Source of the DNA: Conidiobolus incongruus B7586
Taxonomy: Eukaryota > Entomophthoromycota > Entomophthoromycetes > Entomophthorales > Conidiobolaceae
Length of the DNA stretch: 13,292 nucleotides
Assembly: GCA_000697335.1 (NCBI GenBank)
Contig: JNEM01010052.1
Coordinates: 1-13,292 of the forward strand
Reading direction: 5' to 3'
Shown: piece by piece, positions 1-11,707 of the stretch
Numbering within the stretch: the first letter of the stretch is position 1
How the letters are laid out: each line of letters opens with the position of its first letter
The notes under the pieces: generated by a model
Database searches by the model: none
What the model was told of the DNA's origin: nothing
The model's input: the letters and a program-made list of their open reading frames with translations, nothing else
Made by a program: the position numbers and the translations under genes

Positions 1-297
1 ACTGGTTATATCATTGGTAAAAATAAGGGTCACATCACCACTCCCCGTGAGTTAAAGCAAAGACCCAGCCAACGTCGTGGTCTCCCCAAGAAGCGCACCA
101 GATTCGTCCGCGACTTAGTTAGAGAAGTCGTCGGTTTCGCTCCTTACGAACGCCGTGTTATGGAATTGCTTAAGAACTCCAAGGATAAGCGTGCCCGTAA
201 GTTGGCTAAGAAGAGATTGGGTACCTTGGTCCGTGCCAAGAAGAAGGTTGAAGAACTCAGCAACATCATCGCCGAATCTCGTCGTGCTCAACACTAA
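1..297 (+). CDS. RPL36: 60S ribosomal protein eL36 (RPL36), 5' end outside window
   Basis: Frame 1 is open from the first base to a TAA at 295-297 and gives the last 98 residues of a eukaryote-specific large-subunit protein. It opens [11 protein letters not shown] and contains the family blocks [20 protein letters not shown] and [14 protein letters not shown], ending in an ESRRAQH tail. The family is about 99-106 residues long, so only the initiator Met and perhaps a few residues are missing. They may lie on a separate upstream exon. The chain is strongly basic, as expected for a protein that binds rRNA in the 60S subunit. No intron is seen in this part. Codons are biased to C- and G-ending forms (AAG, CGT, GTC), typical of a highly expressed gene and very unlike the surrounding DNA. 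Identification is secure; only the true start is unknown. Confidence 0.97.
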   Translation, partial: TGYIIGKNKGHITTPRELKQRPSQRRGLPKKRTRFVRDLVREVVGFAPYERRVMELLKNSKDKRARKLAKKRLGTLVRAKKKVEELSNIIAESRRAQH

Positions 298-1172
298 GTT
301 ACATGACTTGAGGGAAAAGATCTAATCTGCTCTTTGTTTGTATAGGTTGGTGAAGTACCCCTTGTTCACCAAATAAACTGTAGCACCAACAATCTAACCA
401 ATCTTTATGACTAGCTCCCCGGCAACTTGACATATATTACACTATATCAAGAGCGATAAAATTACAATTAGAAAAATTATCAGCCTATTTACCTCTGATT
501 GTTTTATCTTGTTCTTGTAAATTAATGAACCGATTCATAGGTATAATTAATCCAATTGATCTCTTACTTTTTTATTTTAGATGTTTTACTGATCTGTTTA
601 GTAAAATAACTTTCACTCACGTATTTTGTTTTCATTAGTTTTCTTGATACACAAATCTCAAGCAGAACTCAGGAATCAACCTGAACTCTTCTGATATGGA
701 AATATTCTTAAAAGTTCTATGAGTTTCAAGATCAATATTATTCTTTGTATTTGAGATTCTCATTATGATTTACTTCTAGTATTTTTGTTGAGATGTTGTG
801 ATTCTTTTATATTTTGAATTTCTCATTCTTTTAATATTTTTCAAGTACCAACCTTGGCATAAATTAGTTAGTTTGGAGTTATATAGATCTTATTACCAAT
901 TTAAATTAGGACTAAAATACTATTTTCTAGTTCGGGTCATTAGTCACAAGTATCTCAATCAATTATATTCCGTTTCCTTTACTAAATATTTTGATCTATC
1001 AAATAAATTCATTAATTAACCATTATTTCTTTGCAATTAGATCCAAATTAAATATCCCATATTTACAATATTTTAATATTGCTTTTAAATAGTCTTATAA
1101 TTACTATAAGTCGACTATATTAGTTAGAGCAACGGATTTAACTTCAATTAAAATTTGATTATTAAATATAAA
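298..1172. other. Spacer between RPL36 and EEF2KMT
   Basis: This 875-base stretch holds the 3' untranslated region of RPL36 and the promoter and leader of the methyltransferase gene. I see no coding sequence: the 73-codon open frame at 798-1019 has no recognisable motif and a composition expected by chance. A weak near-repeat is visible: the segment around 740-765 resembles that around 800-828 (both contain TTTGA followed by TTCTCATT). No RNA gene was recognised. Confidence 0.6.
372..377 (+). terminator. Possible poly(A) signal of RPL36
   Basis: A canonical AATAAA lies 75 nt past the RPL36 stop, at the edge where the moderately GC-containing 3' leader gives way to AT-rich spacer. In DNA this AT-rich the hexamer also occurs by chance, so distance and orientation are the only support. 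Confidence 0.5.
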
Positions 1173-2874
1173 ATGGAAGAATATTTTGATAAAATTAAAC
1201 TGCAATACTTTCAAGCTATTCCTTTAAGAAGTTTTAATTTTTATTGGGATGAGCTATTTCAAGTAATAAATAAATTAAATTCAAAATTATATGATCATTT
1301 ACTTATTTAAATAGATTCCTGAATTTGATAGTTATGTTTTTCAAGAAAAATTACTAAACGAAGTAAGAAAAATCAACAATTAGATATTATGAATTTAAAC
1401 CTAATTCTATAGGTCATTATGAACAATATTAAACATCCAAAAACTCGAGAGATTATTAATTTACCTAATGCGAGCTATCAAACTAAATTTTTGAAAAAAT
1501 TAATCTCATTGTTAGAAAAATCTAATCAAGTAATATTATTCGATATTTATTTGAGTATTCAACAAATGATTTGATTTGTTTATGATATTTGTTAGGAGAT
1601 TCATGATTCAATTATGGGTCAAGCTGCTCTTGGAATGGTTACCACTGGATCAATTGGTATATTAAAAAACTAATTATTTAACCATAAATATCAATCAGTA
1701 TTTAGAGAATCCTCAAGCTGTGATCATTAAAAGATATCCTACTCAGATCAATTGGTTTGAAAATGCAGACCATCAGTGGCTGGATTTACTGGAGGAACCT
1801 AGTCTGATTACACAAGGTAATAATATATTGATCATTTAACTTAACAGATCAATTTTAACAAATAACTAGGAACTACTGGTTTGAGAACTTGGTAAGTAGC
1901 AAAAATCAATTTCTTAGTTAAATGCTCAAATTTATCAATACTTTCATAACTCAATCGTTTATAATAGGCAAGCCAGGTATATATTTCCCAATCTGATTAT
2001 TGATTACGATTATTAATTTGGATGCAGCTTAGCTTTGGCAGAATATTTTTTAAATCACAGAGGTATTAGATTGCAAATTAGAATTCAAATCAGGATTATT
2101 GAATTAATTTGATAATCATTAGAAATTATAAAAGACCAACAAGTTTTGGAACTTGGATCTGGCGGTGGATTTTTAGGTATATATTTTATATTAGCTTTTC
2201 GATTATTTTTAACAATATTAAATCAATTAGGATATTTGTGTAGCACTTTAAACCCATCAAAAATAACTTTGAGCGATTGCCATCCACTTGTTTTAGATCA
2301 CTTGAAGTTGAATAGAGAAATCAGTAAGTACAAATTAATCGACTTAGGTTTTTTATAGTTAACAAAAGTTTAGATCAAAATGTTACTAGTTGTCCATTAG
2401 ATATTGTCAATTTAGATTGGACTAACGTGGATGAAGACGAGTTAATATCTTTATCTTCTCAGGTGATCATTGGGGCAGATATTGTAATATCATTAACTGT
2501 GAATTCAATGATCGATTATTAACTACCTACGGGTTTGATAGACTTATGACTTAGATATTATTAAATTTTTGGTCCCATTAATTCAAAAGTTAGTAGAAAC
2601 TAGTTTGAAATCCTTCACTAAGGTATCAGTTTATCTAGCTTGTACACTGCGAAATGAAGATACTTTCAACGGGTTGTTAGAGTTAATAGGTAATATTATA
2701 CCCACTTATATTCAAAACATAAAATAATTATATAAAATAGATTCTAATAATATCAAATACTCAATGGAACAAATCAATCAGAGTCCAAGCACTTTATATT
2801 TAGACGATAACAGAGAATTTGGTAACATTCGATTACCCGTTAACTTAATTTCTTGGACCATTTCCAAACCCTGA
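1173..2874 (+). CDS. EEF2KMT: eEF2-lysine N-methyltransferase, EEF2KMT/FAM86/Efm3 type, 13 exons
   Basis: Exons: 1173-1262, 1315-1362, 1413-1529, 1596-1656, 1706-1816, 1870-1891, 1968-1976, 2028-2062, 2123-2176, 2231-2323, 2359-2483, 2542-2689, 2741-2874. They sum to 1047 nt (348 aa plus TGA); human FAM86A is 330 aa. All 12 introns are GT...AG and every phase fits. The N-terminus (YFQAIPLRSF, then NNIKHPKTREI near residues 50-60) matches the FAM86 N-terminal region that ordinary seven-beta-strand methyltransferases lack. Next come GTTGLRTW (143-150), the SAM-binding motif I LELGSGGGFLG (173-183), SDCHPLVLDHL (197-207), NLDW (231-234) and the post-II motif IIGADITYD (250-258). Family knowledge: these cytosolic enzymes trimethylate one lysine of elongation factor 2 (K525 in human, K509 in yeast). 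The ATG is chosen because it gives exactly the family N-terminus. The exons are AT-rich. Substrate is inferred from the family only. Confidence 0.9.
1968..1976 (+). other. EEF2KMT: 9-nt micro-exon (exon 7) of EEF2KMT
   Basis: Nine bases between a TAG acceptor ending at 1967 and a GTATAT donor starting at 1977 finish the Trp codon of exon 6 and add Gln, Ala and two bases of a Ser codon. With it the protein reads RTWQASLALAEYF, residue for residue in register with the human VTWDAALYLAEW segment. Skipping it keeps the frame but turns the invariant Trp into Cys and loses three residues. Flanking introns are 76 nt (1892-1967) and 51 nt (1977-2027). Confidence 0.82.
2324..2358 (+). other. EEF2KMT: 35-nt intron (intron 10) of EEF2KMT
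   Basis: The donor is a perfect GTAAGT and the acceptor is TATAG after a short T-run. Removing these 35 bases joins NREI to NKSLDQN in frame and leads to the conserved NLDW and GADITYD blocks. Reading through it meets a stop at once. It is the shortest of the 18 coding-region introns in the window, the others being 48-76 nt. Confidence 0.85.
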
Positions 2875-2890
2875 TTAATGCATTTAATAG

Positions 2891-2896
2891 AATAAA
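2891..2896 (+). terminator. Possible poly(A) signal of EEF2KMT
   Basis: AATAAA lies 17 nt after the TGA of the methyltransferase gene and about 30 nt before the left edge of the repeat island. A chance match cannot be excluded in such AT-rich DNA. Confidence 0.5.
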
Positions 2897-2924
2897 CCCA
2901 TTGATCATATATTTTTATAATTTT

Positions 2925-3205
2925 TAATATATTATATTAAGATACTATAAATATCAGTTAGGAAGGAAAAAATTAGGAAATTTTCTAATTTCTGATTTTT
3001 CAAATATATTGTTAGTTTTAAAAATAAAAAATAAAATATATATAAAAGAGTTAATATTTCCAAATTATATATATATATATATATTTCTATAATTATTTTT
3101 TAATTAAAATCTTTTTATTTGAAAATGTATTGTTGGATTTAATTATATTTCTACTAAACAACAATTATCTAAAGTTTATTTATTTTAATATAATTAAAAC
3201 TCAAT
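2925..3205 (+). repeat. Repeat block T, + copy
   Basis: This block aligns with the reverse complement of 4305-4564. Anchors: TAATATATTATA at 2925-2936 matches 4564-4553 read on the minus strand; the AGGAAATTTT segment near 2975 matches 4525; ATTTAATTATATTT at 3137-3150 matches 4373-4360; the AAAACT near 3196 matches 4315. The sum of paired coordinates stays between about 7489 and 7511, so the match is collinear with few gaps. Identity is roughly 70-80% by eye. A (TA)n tract at 3066-3085 lies inside it and is shorter in the other copy. Confidence 0.7.
3066..3085. repeat. (TA)n microsatellite
   Basis: An uninterrupted run of about ten alternating T and A dinucleotides lies within repeat block T. 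The inverted copy of the block carries a shorter TA run at about 4421-4431, which supports their homology and suggests slippage since they separated. Confidence 0.85.
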
Positions 3206-3231
3206 CAAGAATTGTAAATAGTTTATAAAAA

Positions 3232-4220
3232 TCATCTATTACTTTATAATTTAAATAATGGGAATTTTTTGTAATTGAAAAAAAATAAACATTTTAATAT
3301 ATAAAAAGTAAAAATAAATATATATTATAAAATTATTAATTTCTTTTATTTTTAATAACTTTTTGTTATATTTTTAGCAAAGATTTAACATCTAAAAAAT
3401 AGTTATTTTTATTAAATATTAAAATTTGATGTTTTACAAACTAATTAAATTTTCCTGTAGAAATTTTCTTTTTTGTAAGCTGGTTTTTTAATTACCTAAA
3501 ACAATTATAATCACATAAGTTATAATCTAAAGAATATACTAGATATAGTAGTTTTTTCTAGTTATTTTTAATTAAAAAGTTTTTTACAACTTTAGATTTA
3601 TGTATTTTATAATTATCATGTAAAATAATAGGTTTTCTTAAATTATATTAAGAATACTAATTAGAAATACTTTTATTTGAAAAAAAATATAAAGTTTATT
3701 ATTAATTAATTTTCCTTTAAAAACTAAATAAGAATAACATATGCTATTATAATCTATTACAACAATTAACATTTGTTTATTAATAAAGTGTTTATTTAAA
3801 GAAATTTATAAAGGGGGTTAATTTAACTTAATTTAACACTTTGATTTATGTTTTAATAAAAGATTATATAAAAAAATCTAAGATTCATTAATTATAATAA
3901 TTTATTGTAAAAGCTTTGGTTTCTAGTTATACCTTAGTAAATTTTATTTAGCAATAGCTACTCTAGCTTTTTTTTAAGCTTTAGTTAAACTATAAGGTAT
4001 TTATTTTATATTTTTATTTATTAATTTAAGTTTAAATTTTAATATATATAAAATACTTATGTAACTAATATTAAAGTGTTTTAATAATTCTTTAACTAAA
4101 ATAAAAAAGTGTTTTTTAATATAATTTTTCATTTTATTAATAATTAGAAAAATAACAGTTGAAATTTATTTTTTAAATTTTAACAAGTTTTAAGTAGTTT
4201 TTTTTTAGCTTTAAAGTAAT
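3232..4220 (+). repeat. Repeat block H, + copy
   Basis: This block aligns end to end with the reverse complement of 4571-5530. Anchors (+ position, minus-strand position): 3248/5514, TTTGATGTTTTA 3425/5340, AGATATAG 3541/5231, AAAATAATA 3622/5153, AGATTATATA 3861/4931, a 23-base perfect match starting near 4028/4775, and CTTTAAA 4209/4584. Coordinate sums drift only from about 8762 to 8803 across a kilobase, which random AT-rich DNA would not do. Identity is roughly 70-80% by eye, so the copies are old. No open frame of note is present in either copy. Confidence 0.75.
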
Positions 4221-4304
4221 TTACTTAATAATAAATTGTTGATTTAGATAATACTTTATTATTAAAAGTTGTTTATAAATTTTAAATGATTTTAAAGAGT
4301 TTAT

Positions 4305-4564
4305 AGTTAAGTTTTACTAATACTAAAATAAAAAACTTTTGATGGTTACTATTTAGTTTAAATATAATTAAATTAAACAACTAATTTTAAAAAATTATTT
4401 TTTTAATCAAAAAAGTTATTATATATATATAATTTAAAACTATTTATTTTTCTATTTGTTTTGTATATATTTTTTTATTTGAAATTAATAATATGTTTGA
4501 AAAATTAAAAATTAAAAAATTTCCTATTTCTTTAATTTTATAGTAATAAAATTATAATATATTA
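4305..4564 (-). repeat. Repeat block T, inverted copy
   Basis: This is the reverse-complement partner of 2925-3205; with it, T brackets the + copy of H like long terminal inverted repeats. Its right edge (4564) directly abuts inverted block H (4571). On the minus strand the order is therefore H then T, whereas the + strand to the left reads T then H. Confidence 0.7.
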
Positions 4565-4570
4565 CTAGAT

Positions 4571-5530
4571 TTGTTATTTTAAAGTTAAAAAGAATATTAA
4601 TTAAAATTTACCAAAATCTAAAAAATTAATTTTTATTGTTATTATTTCTTTTATTAATAGAGTAAAAAAATTATATTAAAAAATACTTTTTTATTTTAAC
4701 TTAAGAATTATCAAAGAAATTTAATACTAATTATATAAGTATATTATATATATTAAAATTTAAACTTGGTTTAATTAATAGAAATATAAAATAAATATCT
4801 TATTATTTAACAAAAGCTTAGAAAAAATTAAAGTAACTATAATTAAAAAAACTTACTAGGATATAATTAAAAACAAATCCTTTATATTAAATCATTATAA
4901 TTAATAAATCTTAAAATCTTTTATATAATCTCTTGTTTAAAAAAAACAAAATGTTAAGCTAAAATAACTTTTTTTATCAATTCTAATAAACAAGCTTTTT
5001 GTTTATAAGTGGATATTAAATATTATAATAAATTATAATAATATAGAGTTTTAATTTAATTTTTAAAAATAAATCAGTAATAAGTTTTATATTTTTTAAA
5101 CAAATCATTTTTAATTGGTGTTTTTATTATATATTAAAGATATTTATTATTTTGTATAATAATTGTAAGTTATATGAAATTAACTATAAAAAATTTTCTA
5201 TATAAAAATATTAAGTAAAATTACTATATCTAATATATTTATAATATTATAACACATAATAATAATTACATTAGGTACTTAATAAATTAATAAGAAAAAA
5301 ATTTCTTTAAACACATTTAATTGGTTTATAAAACATCAAATTTTAAACTTTAATAAAGTAATATTTTTTAGGTTTAAGAAATTTACCAAAAGTATAATAA
5401 AGAGTTATTAATAATAATAGAGAATATTAATTTTATATTATTCATTTATTTTTGTATATCATATATTAAAATTATATTTAATTTTGATTTTAAAATTTTG
5501 CTATTATTTAATTTCTGTAGTAATAAATTA
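4571..5530 (-). repeat. Repeat block H, inverted copy
   Basis: This is the reverse-complement partner of 3232-4220. Its outer end lies within about 40 nt of the ADE5,7 stop codon, next to the putative poly(A) signal of that gene, so the ADE5,7 transcript may end inside or beside the repeat. Weak similarity may continue to about 5560. Confidence 0.75.
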
Positions 5531-5551
5531 ATAATTCAATTAAATGATTAG

Positions 5552-5557
5552 TTTATT
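5552..5557 (-). terminator. Possible poly(A) signal of ADE5,7
   Basis: On the minus strand AATAAA occurs 14 nt after the TAA of ADE5,7, at the outer margin of the repeat island. It is suitably placed, but a six-base match carries little weight here. Confidence 0.4.
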
Positions 5558-5571
5558 AAAAATTTTCAAGT

Positions 5572-8265
<2,694 letters not shown>

Positions 8266-8271
8266 TTATGT

Positions 8272-8513
8272 CTACAAGATATCAGTTGGTTAATATATTT
8301 ATGTTTAAGTTGTTTTAAAAAGCAAAAAAAGTAAAGTAGCAGTAGCATAAAGTTTAGATCCACATATGGATTTTGGTGCAAATTAAGGCATAGTATCATA
8401 ATTTGTAAAAATATAAATATCAAAATACAGAAAAGAGTTGTAAAAGGTAAAATATATAGAGAGAACCAAAGTAGAAGTCTTCGTATTAACCAAGTGACTG
8501 ATTAAGAGCTTAC
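8272..8513 (-). other. ADE5,7: Possible 5'-leader intron of ADE5,7
   Basis: On the minus strand a strong donor AAG|GTAAGC (first intron base 8513) is followed 242 nt later by TTGTAG (last base 8272), 18 nt before the ATG at 8253. The enclosed sequence has T-rich and CT-rich stretches. If spliced, the leader would join a short upstream exon ending at 8514. Such an intron would be four times longer than any coding intron here, so this is a guess from splice-site quality only. Confidence 0.35.
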
Positions 8514-8611
8514 CTTAACGATTAACGAATTTGAAGATCCACAAGGTGACTTGGTATAATTCCCACCAAAACTTAAAAAAATGAGTAATAAAGGTTTGTT
8601 AGCTATACAAC

Positions 8612-8640
8612 ACTATTAACAATCTAGTACTGTTAATAGT
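8612..8640. repeat. Perfect 10-bp inverted repeat upstream of ADE5,7
   Basis: ACTATTAACA at 8612-8621 and TGTTAATAGT at 8631-8640 are exact reverse complements around a 9-base spacer; the CAA/TTG flanks can extend pairing with a small bulge. It lies about 360 bp upstream of the ADE5,7 ATG and could be a dyad-type protein-binding site. No known factor is recognised. Confidence 0.5.
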
Positions 8641-9472
8641 TGAAAAACAGAGTTTTATCTATACAATTAAATTGACAAGGTTAGTTATTACTGTGATTGA
8701 AGAAATATTAGTGATTTGTACAATGCTTTATACTTAATGACCTTGTGGGTTCAATTCAATTTTATTGGAGGTTAACATTCTCAAATAATTTTTTTTCTAA
8801 ATTAATCTGTCTACTTTGATTACTTGATATTTGTGATTGGCTTCCTTTAGTGATTTTTATTGATGAATTAGCCGTTACATTTTAAGAAAATAGTTCGAAA
8901 ATGTATATAAATAATTTGAATTTAGTTATATAATATTCATATTGGTTTATATTAAATTTTTTGAGACTGATAAATTTTAATTTGATTTATTATAATCATT
9001 GGTAATTAAAGTTTGATGTGAATAAATTATAGTTTTGTTCAATGATACTTATCATTATTATTATTGTTAAAATAATTGATATTATGATATATGAAGCAGA
9101 ATCTAATAAAAACACATTATAATTCTTTTTTTTGTTATATATATATATTATTTAATTTAAAACTTTTATTTGGTTATCATATATTATATTTTGGATTTAA
9201 TAATTTCATATTTTTAGTTGATCAATTCTTTAATTCAATTTAAAATTATTTTATTCAAATTCAGATTAAATTGACCCGATCGCAAATTCTCATGACTTGT
9301 ACATTATTAATTTAACTAAAAAATATCACCTACAATAGTTGGGATAAACATATTTATGGAACAAATCAATACACTCCAAACATAGTTATAGATCATATAA
9401 AAATAGTAAGAATGAATCGTATATTACCAAGTATTAGATTTGACTGTTAATTTGGATTATAAATTTTCTAAT

Positions 9473-9509
9473 TAAGATTATTTAGATAATTTCAATTGGA
9501 ATAATCTTA
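9473..9509. repeat. Inverted repeat (10-bp perfect arms)
   Basis: TAAGATTATT at 9473-9482 pairs exactly with AATAATCTTA at 9500-9509 across a 17-base loop. It is probably fortuitous or structural; no gene is near. Confidence 0.4.
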
Positions 9510-9528
9510 TCAATAATATATTAATAAC

Positions 9529-9592
9529 CTTGTTATAATGTTAATGATATGTTTAAAATTATATACAACTTATCAATATACTTTATAACAAG
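9529..9592. repeat. Inverted repeat (10-bp perfect core, longer imperfect arms)
   Basis: CTTGTTATAA at 9529-9538 and TTATAACAAG at 9583-9592 are exact reverse complements. Pairing continues imperfectly on the loop side, giving arms of about 25 bases. It lies 20 bp from the hairpin at 9473-9509. Confidence 0.4.
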
Positions 9593-10320
9593 ATTGATAT
9601 CGATAATGATTTGAAATCGCTACAAGTTAAAATCAAGTTACAGCTTTTATATTTTAATTGATATATTATATCAATTATCATATACCTATACATTATCTTA
9701 TTATTTATTAAATAATATATTTATTATATTATAGTCAATAATTTTAAAAATTATTTTGGCATTTTTTATTATTATGTAATATATTATTTATAATAATACT
9801 TACAATAAAGTTAAAATTAATAAAATATTAATTATTGTTGGGTAATATAATAAATTTATAATGAAAATATAAGGAATACATAATATTTTAATATCATGTA
9901 CTAAAATGAATCATTATTAAATCAATATTAAACTATTCATTAAAAATTATATAGAGTTCTTGAATATCATACTTTTTTTACTAAATTGAATATACTTGAC
10001 TTTTTCAAAAAAAAAATATAGGTGTTAAATTTCAAATAATTAGAATTTTGATAAAAATATTAAAGAATTAATAAAATAAATTTTTATATTTGACTTTTTA
10101 TCTAATAAATCTTGATAAAGTTTTTAAATATATATTACAATATGTTATTAGAATCCGATTTAAATTCGATAACAATATATTATATAATTAAACTATTTAT
10201 TAGCTAACTTTGACTTTGTAAATTCAATAAATATGAACAAAAGATTTAAATTATTTACTTATTAATCAAATTTGTTTGTATTAAGATTATTTTAATAATA
10301 ATATAATTAATTATTGGATC

Positions 10321-10361
10321 AATAGTGGTAAATAATATATATTACATATTCTATCACTATT
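10321..10361. repeat. Inverted repeat (9 of 10 bp)
   Basis: AATAGTGGTA at 10321-10330 and TATCACTATT at 10352-10361 pair at nine of ten positions around an AT-rich 21-base loop. No function is suggested. Confidence 0.35.
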
Positions 10362-10513
10362 TAATCTTCAATTTGAATGATTTATAATTATAATATAATG
10401 CTTATACTTCCAGTTTTTTCTTAATTATTCAATATATTTCAATTTCATATTCTTTGATGTTTTCAAATTTGACAATATCAGATTTTAAATTGATTATCCA
10501 AATTTTGTGATTC

Positions 10514-10515
<2 letters not shown>

Positions 10516-10545
<30 letters not shown>
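10516..10545. repeat. (AT)15 microsatellite
   Basis: Thirty bases of uninterrupted alternating A and T, the longest simple repeat in the window. It is likely to vary in length between strains. Confidence 0.95.
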
Positions 10546-10549
<4 letters not shown>

Positions 10550-11683
10550 TCTAATTTCAGAAAAACAGCTATATTATACTTGATGTTCTTTAAATCTATC
10601 GGACAGATATATGAATAAGGGTGTGACATATATCCAATAATAGTTCATGGATTAAAGATCTCAAATTCCAAAATATAAACTCTAATTATTTTCAACAATT
10701 GCTTCATTCAAGTTTAAAATTATTAATTGCAGCTTAAACTGTCAGTAATAAAAAATTATATAGAATTTATAATATTTAAATCAATTACGAGCTTCTTATC
10801 TTACTTAATAATTAATATATTACTAGTATAAATTTTAAGGATATATGATTATATTTTGATAAATAATTCTTCAATATGAAACTCCAGATTCAAGTTTTTT
10901 TTAAATATATTGTTTAAAATAATATATAAAAGAAAATTTTAGTATGATATATTCCAACTTTGTTATTTTCTGAATTTATTTGATTGGTGGTAAAAACAAA
11001 ACATAATAATAATAGTAATTGGATGATAACTGTGTCATTAATATTAACAAGTTTGATTTGCAATAATTTAAGTATTAACATATACAGAGTTCAAAATGAT
11101 ATCCTTGATAACATTTTTAAAATGACTTTTCGAAAGTACAATTTACAATGATTTCAATTTGCTAATATCTATAGTTATATAATGATGAAATTGATAAACA
11201 ATATTATTGTTTGCTTTCAGCTATCACTTATTCAATTTCAAAAAAATAGCATTGAAATTTCAAGTTAGGTAATTAAAAGCATACCTGATAAAAACTATAA
11301 TATATCCAATTCACTCTATTACATTAATTTTCACTTAAAGTTTTAAAAATAAAAATTATCTTATCTATTTAAATCATCATCCAAGTCTGTTCAAGGTAAT
11401 TGTCGAACTTGATTTGGCAATATTAAAGTATTTTATATTAAATCATAGCAATGGTGAAAATGTTATACATATATTACAATATAGTCCAGTTCAAACACTT
11501 TTGAATAATAAATATTAGAGTTATTAATGTATAATTATTTAATTAGTTATATTTTTGGTTTGAACAATTTTCAAACTATAATTGATAATAATTTGTCAAA
11601 CTTTAAAATAATATTTCATTGAATTAGTAAATTGAGAAATGTATAAATCATCGCAACTCAAAATTAACTAATTTATCCCCCTA

Positions 11684-11707
11684 AATAAGAATAAGAATAA
11701 GAATAAA
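11684..11707. repeat. Short tandem hexamer AATAAG, nearly 4 copies
   Basis: Three exact AATAAG units are followed by one AATAAA. The run begins just after a rare CCCCC stretch at 11677-11681. It is a small microsatellite without apparent function. Confidence 0.85.

Larger units (their letters stand above)
2875..5571. other. Extremely AT-rich island between convergent genes, made of inverted repeats
   Basis: No protein-coding exon or RNA gene is recognisable here. Hand counts of single 60-base lines give 5-18% G+C (for example 3 of 60 at 3301-3360, 8 of 60 at 4141-4200, 5 of 60 at 5041-5100), lower than most of the right-hand spacer. Nearly all of it is occupied by the repeat blocks listed separately: T at 2925-3205, H at 3232-4220, inverted T at 4305-4564 and inverted H at 4571-5530. 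Only about 85 bases in the middle (4221-4304) are unassigned. The left edge lies about 50 nt past the methyltransferase stop. The right edge reaches the 3' untranslated region of ADE5,7. Confidence 0.8.

Noticed and set aside
798-1019. Open frame of 73 codons on the + strand
   Set aside because: Low-complexity hydrophobic translation, no motif, no splice partner and composition of spacer; expected by chance.
3110-4110. Possibility that H alone is a palindrome about an axis near 3755, continuing the T/T' pairing inward
   Set aside because: Comparing + 3225-3400 with minus 4270-4100 gave only scattered short matches, with no collinear anchors like those of T/T' or H/H'.
8740-8770. GGTTCAATTC resembling a tRNA B box
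   Set aside because: The flanking bases cannot form the T-arm stem and no acceptor stem or A box is placed correctly.
10429-10629. Minus-strand frame of 66 codons with an Ile-Tyr run
   Set aside because: The Ile-Tyr run is just the (AT)15 microsatellite translated; the flanks look non-coding.
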